Assembly (NCBI GenBank): GCA_002478145.1
Contig: DLMI01000217.1
Location: forward strand, 7,647-17,953
Length of the DNA stretch: 10,307 nt
Direction of reading: 5' to 3'
From: Acidobacteria bacterium UBA7540
GTDB lineage: Bacteria; Acidobacteriota; Terriglobia; UBA7540
The position numbers and the translations under genes are program-made. The notes under the pieces were generated by a model that made no database searches, was not told the origin of the DNA, and saw only the letters and a program-made list of their open reading frames with translations. This document shows, piece after piece, positions 1 to 7,088 of the stretch; position 1 is the first letter of the stretch, and every line of letters begins with the position of its first letter.

Positions 1-170
1 CGAAAAGTCCGCAGCGTTTCTCCGCCCTTCTCCCAGTTATAGGGCAGGTCGCGAAGAAAGGCCTGGACCTGGCGCGGAGTCCTGTATTGTTGAATGATGG
101 ACCATTCCTTGGGGCGAAACGCGAGTATCGGGTGATCGGAAGACCGGGTGATCGGGTGAACAAAGAACAA
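1..170 (-). CDS. Transglutaminase-like protein, N-terminal fragment (runs off left edge)
   Basis: This is a minus-strand reading frame with no stop from the end of asnB to the window edge. Its readable protein includes FRPKEWSIIQQYRTP, then RQVQAFLRDLPYNWE and GGETLRTF. I recognise this as the N-terminus of a transglutaminase-domain protein seen in acidobacteria; the catalytic Cys-His-Asp part would lie outside the window. No in-frame ATG exists. The TTG at 170 is an arbitrary choice, a GTG at 242 is the other option, and neither has a Shine-Dalgarno sequence. Residues upstream of FRPKEW translate the intergenic repeat and are probably not native protein, so the true start may be nearer position 125. 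It follows asnB on the same strand and may be the last gene of that operon. The family assignment rests on memory of similar sequences and is moderate. Confidence 0.5.
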   Translation of the reverse strand, partial: MFFVHPITRSSDHPILAFRPKEWSIIQQYRTPRQVQAFLRDLPYNWEKGGETLRTF

Positions 171-266
171 CGCGCGGCCAGTTTGCTTCTGTTCTCCCGA
201 TGTCCCGATCTTCCGATCACGCGATACTGGTTTCTTGCTCACCCGATCACCCGATCTCCCGATTCA
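124..266. repeat. Inverted array of short degenerate repeats after asnB
   Basis: The arm at 124-148 is the reverse complement of 204-228 with 23 of 25 positions matching. A second overlapping pair is 146-160 with 237-251. The units are variants of cccgatca/cccgatct/cccgattc, tandem with a period of about 8 at 243-266, so the array touches the asnB stop codon. In the minus-strand transcript it would fold into a long hairpin between asnB and the next gene. It could act in mRNA processing or attenuation, or be a passive repeat family. There is no T-run of the kind expected for an intrinsic terminator. Confidence 0.7.
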
Positions 267-2177
267 ACCTCTTCCCCACCGATCGTACCAAAGCTGGAAA
301 CAAAAGAGGGCCCAGAGTATTTTCCTGTAGTCAGCCCGCTCGCTCCAATGTTCTCTGAGAAGCCGGCGCACAAACGGGACGTTGAACAGCCCTTGGCGCC
401 TTAATCTCTCTTCTCCCAGGGCCTCATCCAACCAAGGACGCAGTTCCTTCCGCATCCAACGGCTGATCGGCACGGAGAATCCACGCTTCTGGCGGTAAAC
501 GATCTTGCGCGGCAACCATTTCTCGGCGGCTTTCTTAAGAAGGTATTTGAGTTCGAAGCCACGGACTTTCAAGTCCCCAGGTATGCCAGCCGCGAATTCA
601 ATCAGCCGGTGATCAAGGAACGGCGTCCTCATTTCAAGGGAACATGCCATGCTGGCGCGGTCGACCTTCACCAAGAGATCATCTTCCAGATAGAGCCGGA
701 AATCGACGTAAGGCATTTCCGCCAGGACGCTTTCAAAAGTCGCCCCATCCAGTACCCTCTCGAGCGGCGCGAAGACCTTCAGGCTGGGTGGTTGCGGACC
801 TCTCCACTCCGGCGAAAAGAGTTGATCCAGTCCATCGGGACTTGTTATTCCGAACCAGATCGCGTGACGCTCGGCGGGTTCCCTTTCCACATAATTCAAG
901 AACTGCTGTAGGTACCAGCCGATCGGCACCGCGCCCGCAGACACTGGCAGGAAGCGTCTGAGCGGCGCGAAGAATTTGTGGCGCAGGAGGCGCGGCAGGC
1001 GGAGATAGTAGCCAGCCAGCCAGGCGCCAATATAGGTCGGGTAACCTCCAAAGAGCTCGTCGCTGCCCTCTCCGCTCAGCGCCACTTTGATGTGCTGGCG
1101 AGCAAAGCGGGACAAGAGGTAAGTGGGGATGGCAGCAGGATCGGCCAGGGGTTCGTCAAGGTGGTCCGCCAGAATTTGCAGGGCTTGGCGCATGCTTGGC
1201 TCGTTCGCCGTCATAACGTGGTGCTGGGTATGAAAATGCCGGGCCACAAAATCCGCATAAGGCTCCTCGTTAAATGACTTTTCTTCAAAGGCCACCGAGA
1301 AGCTATTCACGTTCCCGGGCGTCAACTCGCTCATGATCGCCACCAGAGTGGAGGAATCGATCCCGCCGCTCAAGAACACGCCTAATGGAACGTCGCTGAC
1401 CAGCCTGGAAACGCAGGCTTCGTAGAGCTTTTCAGAGAGTTCTTCGATGAGCTGTTTTTCCTGGTTGGGCGTAGCTCTTGGCTTCCCCGGCGGCAGAAGA
1501 TGATCCTGAAGGCGCCAATAGGCGTCGATATGTATCTTGCCTCCCTGGATAACCATTCGGTGCGCAGCAGGCAGTTTCCGGATCTCCGCAAAGACGGTGC
1601 GTGGCGAGGGGAAATAACCGTAAAGGAAGTACTGGGCTAAAGAGGTGTTGTCGAGGGTGCGGCCAATTCCCGGGTAGGCCAGCAGCGACTTGATTTCAGA
1701 AGCAAAGACCAGGGTGTGATCTCGATGCCAGTAGAAGAGCGGCTTCTCTCCAGCCCGGTCGCGCGCCAGGACCAACTGCTTCTGGCGGTTGTCCCACAGC
1801 GCCAGGGCAAACATCCCGTTCAGTTCGCAGACGAAGTCAGGCCCTCGCTCCTCATAAAGATGAACGATCACCTCCCCGTCCGAATGAGTCCTGAACTTGT
1901 GCCCACGCTGCAAGAGTTGCTGGCGGATTTCCCGGTAGTTATAGATTTCGCCGTTGAAGACGAGGGTGACATCCCCCGTCTCGTTCGCAAGGGGCTGGTC
2001 GCCGGTCTGAAGGTCAATGATGCTCAGCCGCCGGATGGCCAGGGCCACATAAGGGAGCTCGAATTTGCCATGGCTGTCGGGGCCGCGATGCTCGATCCTT
2101 GAGGACATCTGATCGATCCGCTCACGATCAACCACCGGCTCGAGTTTCAGGTTCAGGAGACCACAAATGCCGCACAT
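264..2177 (-). CDS. asnB: Asparagine synthase (glutamine-hydrolysing)
   Basis: The enzyme makes asparagine from aspartate, ATP and glutamine-derived ammonia in the cytoplasm; relatives in polysaccharide clusters may amidate sugar acids. The protein has 637 residues, as is usual for the long bacterial form. The ATG at 2177 was chosen because it gives MCGICG, in which Cys2 becomes the N-terminal nucleophile after methionine removal; upstream in-frame codons only translate the intergenic repeat. The class II glutaminase domain covers about residues 2-200, with RGPDSHG near 31-37, FNGEIYN at 74-80 and a THSDGE loop at 97-102. The synthetase domain carries the ATP-binding PP-loop SGGIDS at 270-275 and SGEGSDELFGGY at 368-379. 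It lies 81 bases downstream of the family 39 glycosyltransferase on the same strand, so co-transcription is likely. The Shine-Dalgarno match is weak (GGAT) and borders a hairpin. All key motifs are present. Confidence 0.95.
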   Translation of the reverse strand: MCGICGLLNLKLEPVVDRERIDQMSSRIEHRGPDSHGKFELPYVALAIRRLSIIDLQTGDQPLANETGDVTLVFNGEIYNYREIRQQLLQRGHKFRTHSDGEVIVHLYEERGPDFVCELNGMFALALWDNRQKQLVLARDRAGEKPLFYWHRDHTLVFASEIKSLLAYPGIGRTLDNTSLAQYFLYGYFPSPRTVFAEIRKLPAAHRMVIQGGKIHIDAYWRLQDHLLPPGKPRATPNQEKQLIEELSEKLYEACVSRLVSDVPLGVFLSGGIDSSTLVAIMSELTPGNVNSFSVAFEEKSFNEEPYADFVARHFHTQHHVMTANEPSMRQALQILADHLDEPLADPAAIPTYLLSRFARQHIKVALSGEGSDELFGGYPTYIGAWLAGYYLRLPRLLRHKFFAPLRRFLPVSAGAVPIGWYLQQFLNYVEREPAERHAIWFGITSPDGLDQLFSPEWRGPQPPSLKVFAPLERVLDGATFESVLAEMPYVDFRLYLEDDLLVKVDRASMACSLEMRTPFLDHRLIEFAAGIPGDLKVRGFELKYLLKKAAEKWLPRKIVYRQKRGFSVPISRWMRKELRPWLDEALGEERLRRQGLFNVPFVRRLLREHWSERADYRKILWALFCFQLWYDRWGRG

Positions 2178-2184
2178 AGTAATC

Positions 2185-2255
2185 CAGTGACGAGTGATGA
2201 GTGACAAGTGACGAGCAACAACTCTTTCTTGCTTGTCACTTGTCACTCGTCACTG
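2185..2255. repeat. Inverted array of gtgacga-type repeats, hairpin in asnB leader
   Basis: The left arm, 2185-2216, holds four tandem units of the type gtgacga/gtgatga/gtgacaa/gtgacga with period 7. The right arm, 2231-2255, is its reverse complement with one unit fewer, separated by 14 bases. In the minus-strand mRNA the hairpin starts 3 bases after the upstream stop codon and ends 7 bases before the asnB ATG, overlapping the place where a ribosome binding site should be. Confidence 0.8.
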
Positions 2256-2258
2256 TCC

Positions 2259-4067
2259 TTACGGAATCTTCCAGACCGAATAGTCCCAACCGGTCCACAG
2301 CGGCTCGAAACGATCCACCTCGTGGGCCAACATGCTCACGTGTGTGTTGCGAACCAAAACCAGCCGGGGCTGAGGCGAGGAACGGACCAAGTCGATGAAT
2401 TCCAGGATATCTAACAGCCGCCGCTGGTCGAGTGGGAGGGGATCAAGATCCTTGAAGGTCCGCGGCAGGGCCCCGGAGCCCAGCTCAGGTGATGATGTCT
2501 GTCGAATCTCGCGAATCCGCGACACCAGGTAGTTGCAGGTCAACTCATTCCCGCCCGTGGTCACCAGTCCCACAGGGCGGCGAAGATAAAAGGGCAGGCT
2601 GGTGCGGAAATAATAATACCCGTAAATCGGCAGTTCTCTTTCCGGGCTCGAGAGGATTGTGCCCGCCAGACGGCGGCTGGAATCCGTGTCCGCATAAGCT
2701 CTCAGCGGGGCGATCCAGCGTGCCAGGAGCATAGGCGCGGTCAGAGCGAGAAGCACAAAGGCGGCTAATGAAAGCGATCTTCCCCGCGCACGAGCCGCAA
2801 CATTCCTCCCTACGATCGCCAGAGCCGCCAGAATCAATCCAGTGTAGAGAATGGAAGGCTTCAGCATGGCGAAAACTGCCGGATGGACCGTCTGCGCCAG
2901 ATGCGAGCGCACGGAGTTGAATATCGCCAACTGAGAGGAAGCCGCAACGATAAGACCCACACCGAGGAGCGAGGCGAATCCCGCGGTGAGCCAATCAGGC
3001 GATCGTATCGAGGCGTTTGACCCCACATCGTCCCAAGTCTTCGCCATCAAGATGCCCAGCGGAACAATAGCGGGGAGGAAGTAGCCGGGAAGCTGCGACT
3101 GAGAAAGCGAAAAGAAAACGAATATCACAACCGACCAGGTGAAGAGAAACAGAGTTGAGCGGTTCTGCTCGAGCCTGATTTCTCTCCATCGCTTATGCCG
3201 ACTCCATCCCGCCCAAAGCAGAGCGATGCTCCAGGGGAAGAACCCGGCCAGGAACACAGGGAAGTAATAGAGCAGACCGCCCTTTCGATGCACAAGGCCG
3301 CCGGAAAACCTGGCGAGGCTCTCCTCGAGAAGCGCATAGCGCGGGAAGTCCGGGTATCGAATCGAGACGGAAATGAACCAGGGCAGCACGGCGGCAAGAA
3401 GTACCGCGCATCCTAATCCCCAACGTAGGCGTTTCAATTCCTGGAGCTTGCCACGCAGCGCCTGGTAAGCGATGACGGAGAGTAGCGGGAGCAGGAAACC
3501 GACAGGGCCTTTGGTGATCGTCGCCAATCCCATGGCCAGAAACATAAGTATGTCCAGCCCTGGACGGCGGAATTCCGCGGCCTCCGCGAACCAGAAACTC
3601 GCCATCGCCAGCGTGATGAGGAAAGCGAGCGTCATGTCGAAGATGACTAATCGGGAAAACACCATCGCCAGCGGGGCGGTGGCAATGATCACGCCGGCAC
3701 GCACGGCCGTGGAATCGCCGAACATCCTGCGTGTGAGGAACCAGGAAAGCAGCAACAGGCACAATCCCATCAAAGCGGAGGGCGCCCGGGCAGACCACTC
3801 GTGAAGACCCGCAACCTTAAATGAAGAGGCTACTAACCAGAAGAAGACCGCTGGTTTATCCAGATAGGGCAAGGCATTGTAGTGGGGAGTGATCCAATCG
3901 CCCGAGGCGAGCATCTCCCGCGCCACCTCGGCATTCCGGCCCTCGTCAGGCTCCAGCAACGGCAAGCTTCCAAGGCCCGCGAAGAAAAGGCAGCCCGCCA
4001 GAACAAAAAGCAAGAGCAAAGGCAGGACGAGCTTCAATCTTGAGACAATCCCCGCCCGGCGCAGCAT
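2259..4067 (-). CDS. Glycosyltransferase family 39 (ArnT/PMT-like), integral membrane
   Basis: This is a polytopic membrane protein of about 602 residues. The first hydrophobic segment spans about residues 12-35 and is followed by LEPDEGRNAEVAREM at 39-52, the acidic motif typical of the ArnT/PMT family where the catalytic Asp sits, and by YLDKPAVFFWL at 69-79. Many further hydrophobic helices follow, then a soluble C-terminal region from about residue 490. Family members transfer a sugar from a polyprenyl-phosphate donor to lipid A, another lipid or protein on the outer face of the inner membrane. The neighbouring family 2 glycosyltransferase is the likely donor-making partner. The ATG at 4067 (MLRRAG) was chosen because it leaves a short cytoplasmic tail before the first helix; an ATG at 4115 would add 16 residues that resemble part of the upstream glycosyltransferase. 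Neither start has a good Shine-Dalgarno. The acceptor and the sugar cannot be told from sequence. Confidence 0.88.
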   Translation of the reverse strand: MLRRAGIVSRLKLVLPLLLLFVLAGCLFFAGLGSLPLLEPDEGRNAEVAREMLASGDWITPHYNALPYLDKPAVFFWLVASSFKVAGLHEWSARAPSALMGLCLLLLSWFLTRRMFGDSTAVRAGVIIATAPLAMVFSRLVIFDMTLAFLITLAMASFWFAEAAEFRRPGLDILMFLAMGLATITKGPVGFLLPLLSVIAYQALRGKLQELKRLRWGLGCAVLLAAVLPWFISVSIRYPDFPRYALLEESLARFSGGLVHRKGGLLYYFPVFLAGFFPWSIALLWAGWSRHKRWREIRLEQNRSTLFLFTWSVVIFVFFSLSQSQLPGYFLPAIVPLGILMAKTWDDVGSNASIRSPDWLTAGFASLLGVGLIVAASSQLAIFNSVRSHLAQTVHPAVFAMLKPSILYTGLILAALAIVGRNVAARARGRSLSLAAFVLLALTAPMLLARWIAPLRAYADTDSSRRLAGTILSSPERELPIYGYYYFRTSLPFYLRRPVGLVTTGGNELTCNYLVSRIREIRQTSSPELGSGALPRTFKDLDPLPLDQRRLLDILEFIDLVRSSPQPRLVLVRNTHVSMLAHEVDRFEPLWTGWDYSVWKIP

Positions 4068-4100
4068 TTTCGCGGATTCGACCTGGAGATCGCCAGCGAT
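4048..4100 (-). repeat. Partial copy of the DGDLQ region of the adjacent GT2 gene
   Basis: The 53 bases at 4048-4100 match 4696-4748 inside the upstream family 2 glycosyltransferase without gaps at 44 positions, with an offset of 648 (216 codons), so the reading frame is preserved. Translated, it gives IAGDLQVESAKMLRRAG beside IDGDLQNDPAEMLRLAE. Similarity stops abruptly on the 4101 side and fades below 4048. It looks like a remnant of a local duplication or recombination event, and it surrounds the predicted start codon of the family 39 gene at 4067. Confidence 0.7.
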
Positions 4101-4253
4101 GCACTCAGTTGGCATGGGTAAATGAATCGAATACGTGGCCAAGAGTTCGAATTGACTCCGATAGTGACCGTTCTGGTGACGCCTAACGAAAGATGAAGAT
4201 GAGGCCTCACGCTTGTTATGAGGGCGAGCCGTCCCGCAGGAACATCTCCGCAC

Positions 4254-5027
4254 TCAGGCAGAGGCCCGTTCCGCCGCCTTCTCCGTGTTGCTCGAGGTCG
4301 CGGGCGCCTCGACAACCTCGAGGATATCTCTATAGTCGATCCAGTTCTTTTTCATCCAGCGCACCGCCCAGACATCGACCAGACCCTTCTTAAGCCTGCC
4401 CCACGTCCCGTACTTGGTTTTTCCGCCCAGGCGCGGATGATGACTCACGGGCACCTGCGTTACGCGGAACCCGCGGATCTTGAGCAGCGTGGGCAGAAAT
4501 CGGTGCATGCCTTGATAAAGCTCCAACCGCTCCAGGCATTCACGCCGGTAGGCCTTGAGCGTGCATCCCGTATCGGCGATGTTGTCGCCAGTAACCCAGT
4601 TCCGGAAGCCGTTTGCGATGCGCGACGAGATGCGTTTCCAAAGGGTATCCTGGCGACGAACACGCACGCCGCAGACGGCATCCCATTCGCCCAGCATCTC
4701 CGCCAGGCGCAGCATTTCCGCGGGGTCGTTCTGGAGATCGCCGTCGATCGTCACCACCGCCTTTCCTCGCGCCAGGCGAAACCCCGCCGCCATGGCAGCG
4801 GTTTGACCGAGGTTGCGGCGGAAATGGGCGATCCGGATGCGCGCGTCCTTCTCTTGCGCTTCTTTCAACAGCGCCAGCGTCTGATCGGTGCTTCCGTCGT
4901 CCACAAACAGCATCTCGATTTGCCCCGGAGCGGCGCGCAAAGCAGACTCGAGCGACTCAACGAGCGGCCGGATATTCTCCGCTTCGTTATAAACGGGAAT
5001 GACGACGCTCAACGAGATGCTTTCCAC
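4254..5027 (-). CDS. Glycosyltransferase family 2, polyprenyl-phosphate sugar synthase type
   Basis: A soluble GT-A fold transferase of 257 residues. The order of motifs is SVVIPVYNEAENI near residues 7-19, FVDDGSTDQT (nucleotide binding), NLGQTAAMAAGF, then VTIDGDLQNDPAEM carrying the DGD metal-binding motif, and GGKTKYG near the C-terminus. This matches the dolichol/undecaprenyl-phosphate mannosyltransferase group (DPM1, ArnC-like), which moves a sugar from a nucleotide donor to a lipid phosphate at the cytoplasmic membrane face. No membrane helix is seen, as in the short DPM1 type. The GTG at 5027 was chosen because the family motif begins six residues later and no in-frame ATG is near; a TTG at 5012 (MSVVIP) is an alternative. 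It is the first gene of the minus-strand cluster and its stop lies about 190 bases before the family 39 start. The substrate sugar is unknown. Confidence 0.9.
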   Translation of the reverse strand: MESISLSVVIPVYNEAENIRPLVESLESALRAAPGQIEMLFVDDGSTDQTLALLKEAQEKDARIRIAHFRRNLGQTAAMAAGFRLARGKAVVTIDGDLQNDPAEMLRLAEMLGEWDAVCGVRVRRQDTLWKRISSRIANGFRNWVTGDNIADTGCTLKAYRRECLERLELYQGMHRFLPTLLKIRGFRVTQVPVSHHPRLGGKTKYGTWGRLKKGLVDVWAVRWMKKNWIDYRDILEVVEAPATSSNTEKAAERASA

Positions 5028-5034
5028 CCGCGTA

Positions 5035-5043
5035 ATTCTAACA
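5035..5043 (-). promoter_or_regulatory. Candidate extended -10 promoter for the GT2 operon
   Basis: Read on the minus strand the bases are TGTTAGAAT, fitting an extended -10 (TGnTAnAAT). No -35 match lies 16-18 bases upstream. The predicted transcription start, about 7 bases downstream, falls at 5028 or 5027, which is the GTG start codon itself, so this promoter would make a nearly leaderless mRNA. Confidence 0.35.
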
Positions 5044-5217
5044 TGCTCAGACCATCCAGACTTGGATTTCGCATTCACATTCGACCCGAGCAAGGCCAAC
5101 AGCTTCGGGGATATCGGCCAAACGGAAGTGGCAGTGGAAACTCGCGTGCATCCTAAGTGGGCGAAGATGAATCCAAAAACAGTGATGCGGCGACAGTGGG
5201 GTCGCTGGAGGGTAAAC

Positions 5218-6375
5218 ATGCAAAAGGTGAACATGCCGAGGTTGAAATTCGGGATTGGTTGTATCTTGATCGCCAGCGCACTTCTCTTTGCCGGGTGCGA
5301 GGCATTGAAGCTCGGCCAGTCTACCGACGACAAGACCACCACCACACAGGTCCAGGCCAGGCTCTTTGACGACCCCGTACTGAAAACGCGCGACATCCAC
5401 GTGACTTCGGACAGGGGCACCGTGACACTCACCGGGATGGTCGGCACTGAGCTCGAGAAAGCGGCCGTGGAGCGCATTGCCGGCCAAGCCGACGGCGTAA
5501 AGTCGGTTGTCAACCAACTCGTGGTCTCTTCGGCGCCCGCTGCCGCCGCGCCGGCAACCCTCGAGCCCGCGCAAACTGCCGAGGCAACACCGCCGCTGTT
5601 GCCCACTCCAACCTCGGCCCGGTCCGAGCGCGCTCGAGCCTCCGGGCGCCGCCATCATGCGGCCAGCTCCAGCAGCGATGAGGCTACAGCCGACCAGTCT
5701 TCCGCTTCAGAGACCCCAGGAGAGAACCCGCCCGCAATGACCGCGCAGGCTGCGCCACCTGCGGCTGCACCGGCTGCTCCGCCTGCGCTACCAGCTCTGC
5801 CCGCGGCTGCTCCACCCGCACCAGCGGTTAAGCCACCCGAGCAGATCACGATTCCCTCGGGCACCATTCTCTCCGTGCGCATGATTGACAGCATCGACTC
5901 CACTCAGAACCACGCGGGCGATGAGTTCGTGGCCACCCTCGAAGCGCCCGTGGTGATTGACGACCGCGCCATCATACCGCGCAATTCCGACGCGCACGTT
6001 CGATTGGTGCAGGCCACAAGCGCCGGGCACATGAGCGGCCGTTCTGAGTTGAAGGTTGAGCTGGTCAGCGTAACCGCCGGCGGCCAGACCTATCAACTTC
6101 AGACCAGCTACCACGAGCAAGCCGGGGCCTCGCGCACTACGCGCACGGCTGAGACCGTCGGCGGAGGAGCTGTACTCGGCGCCCTCATCGGCGCGATTGC
6201 AGGGCGTGGGAAAGGCGCTGCAATCGGCTCCGTAGCTGGCGCGGGCACAGGAACTGCGGTGGAGGCCGGGACTCACGGCCAGCAGGTGAAGATTCCATCG
6301 GAGACCAAGCTTGACTTCACCCTCAAGAGTCCTGTGACCATAACTGTGACCCCCGCCGCGGGAGCCGGCCGTTGA
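5218..6375 (+). CDS. BON-domain lipoprotein with Ala/Pro linker and glycine-zipper C-terminal domain
   Basis: The protein has 385 residues and no known reaction. The ATG at 5218 was chosen because GGAGG at 5207-5211 sits 6 bases upstream; earlier in-frame ATGs lack this. Residues 1-27 form a lipoprotein signal ending in LLFAGC (Cys27 lipidated; Phe at -3 is slightly unusual). Residues about 41-103 form a BON domain (TTTTQVQARLFDDP, then GTVTLTGMVG and VKSVVNQLVV), a fold linked to envelope stability and phospholipid or surface binding. Residues 104-207 are a low-complexity Ala/Pro/Ser linker. Residues 208-378 start with ITIPSGTILSVRMIDSIDS and contain a Gly/Ala-rich segment at 315-346 of glycine-zipper type, ending in a short beta-rich tail. 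I recall the same C-terminal unit from acidobacterial proteins. It is divergent from the glycosyltransferase operon with about 190 bases between. A periplasmic or outer-membrane envelope role is inferred. Confidence 0.85.
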   Translation: MQKVNMPRLKFGIGCILIASALLFAGCEALKLGQSTDDKTTTTQVQARLFDDPVLKTRDIHVTSDRGTVTLTGMVGTELEKAAVERIAGQADGVKSVVNQLVVSSAPAAAAPATLEPAQTAEATPPLLPTPTSARSERARASGRRHHAASSSSDEATADQSSASETPGENPPAMTAQAAPPAAAPAAPPALPALPAAAPPAPAVKPPEQITIPSGTILSVRMIDSIDSTQNHAGDEFVATLEAPVVIDDRAIIPRNSDAHVRLVQATSAGHMSGRSELKVELVSVTAGGQTYQLQTSYHEQAGASRTTRTAETVGGGAVLGALIGAIAGRGKGAAIGSVAGAGTGTAVEAGTHGQQVKIPSETKLDFTLKSPVTITVTPAAGAGR

Positions 6376-6423
6376 CAGTCGTCAACCTAAGCTACCAGCC
6401 ATCAGCCGTCCGACTCGCGTATC

Positions 6424-6741
6424 TCACTCTGGAAGTTCCAGGGCCTTCCAAGCGGGGTAGCGCAGCAGTTTCCCTTCGCACACGTTAGCCACGTATCGCC
6501 CTCTGCACCTGAACTGCATGATGCGGTTGCCTTCGCGCGCCAGCTCTGCCCAACGCGAGCCTGTCTTGGGGTTCTGTTCGATACCCACGATGCGGTACGG
6601 GCCAACGTTAAATTCCACCATGCGAAGTCCTTTGACCTTCGAGACGGTCACGGGGTAAGTCTTGCCCTCCAGCTCGATATCTCCCCGCCCATCGCCCATC
6701 GCCTGTTGCCATGCCGAAATCAACGTTTCACCCAGGGTCAT
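6424..6741 (-). CDS. Hypothetical protein, 105 residues
   Basis: I do not recognise a family. The frame is well supported as a gene: AGGAGGT (6748-6754 on the plus strand) lies 6 bases before the ATG, and the composition is balanced, with no repeats, signal peptide or membrane segment. The protein begins MTLGETLISAWQQAM, then shows GKTYPVTVSKVKGLRMVEF and a run of alternating hydrophobic residues that suggests a small beta-rich soluble domain, and includes EQNPKTGSRWAELAREG and two Cys (RCRGRYVANVCEG). The GSRWAELAREG and IMQFRCRGRYVANV pieces would fit a protein that binds a small ligand or a partner, but that is only a guess. It converges on the lipoprotein gene with 48 bases between the stop codons. 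Confidence 0.75.
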   Translation of the reverse strand: MTLGETLISAWQQAMGDGRGDIELEGKTYPVTVSKVKGLRMVEFNVGPYRIVGIEQNPKTGSRWAELAREGNRIMQFRCRGRYVANVCEGKLLRYPAWKALELPE

Positions 6742-6786
6742 CGCAGTACCTCCTGAGAAGTCGATGAAACACGGTATTGGAATGTA

Positions 6787-6792
6787 ATTCTA
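6787..6792 (-). promoter_or_regulatory. Candidate -10 element for the 105-residue protein
   Basis: Minus-strand bases TAGAAT preceded by GTG and followed by TAC resemble the -10 found before the GT2 gene (TGTTAGAATTAC). A start about 7 bases downstream would give a leader of about 38 bases containing the AGGAGGT ribosome binding site. There is no recognisable -35. Confidence 0.3.
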
Positions 6793-6995
6793 CACGAAGC
6801 GGCTGTCACTCTGATTTGCTGCGCCTCTATCAGCAACTGCATTAATTGCAGGGGAGCGATCAAGGTACAGTGGCGGAAAACGTTGACTGGAAGCGCGACG
6901 CTGCAACCTTCACCTTTGCACCGTCAGCCAGTAGCGACGCTTCGCTCTGGAGGCGGGCATTAGATTTCAGGAACCAGGAGGGGACCGGAGGCGCG

Positions 6996-7052
6996 CATGG
7001 GCGTCTCGCCCATGAGGAGCTGTTGCCGGAAGGCATGGCCGAGACCCATCCC
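6996..7052. repeat. Two copies of a palindromic element (catgggcg...cgcccatg)
   Basis: Bases 6996-7014 form a perfect 7 to 8 base-pair hairpin, catgggc with gcccatg, around gtctc. Bases 7034-7052 begin catggccgagac, an 11-of-12 match to the reverse complement of the first copy, with the second arm decayed. Two copies 20 bases apart suggest a dispersed palindromic repeat family. A direct role in expression of the P460 gene is not shown. Confidence 0.6.
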
Positions 7053-7079
7053 GCCTCGGGGGACCGGGGCGTGCGGCCG

Positions 7080-7088
7080 TGCTACAAT
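7080..7088 (+). promoter_or_regulatory. Candidate extended -10 promoter for the P460 gene
   Basis: The bases TGCTACAAT match an extended -10, followed by AC as in the other two TAnAAT elements of the window. A -35 match is not visible. The start codon at 7151 is 62 bases downstream, leaving room for a leader with the ribosome binding site GGAGG at 7141-7145. Confidence 0.4.

Noticed and set aside
4150..4160. A gttcgaattgactcc word resembling a tRNA T-arm
   Set aside because: No matching acceptor, D or anticodon arms are found around it on either strand.
4218..5156. A 312-codon plus-strand frame opposite the GT2 gene
   Set aside because: The minus strand carries intact glycosyltransferase motifs over the same bases, so this is an antisense frame.
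4999..5217. Upstream extension of the lipoprotein frame
   Set aside because: It would overlap the GT2 start and bury the lipoprotein signal peptide 80 residues inside the protein; the ATG at 5218 has a strong ribosome binding site.
6837..6851. Small ctgca/tgcag hairpin
   Set aside because: A five-base stem of this kind is expected by chance in a 10-kb window, and no gene relation is visible.
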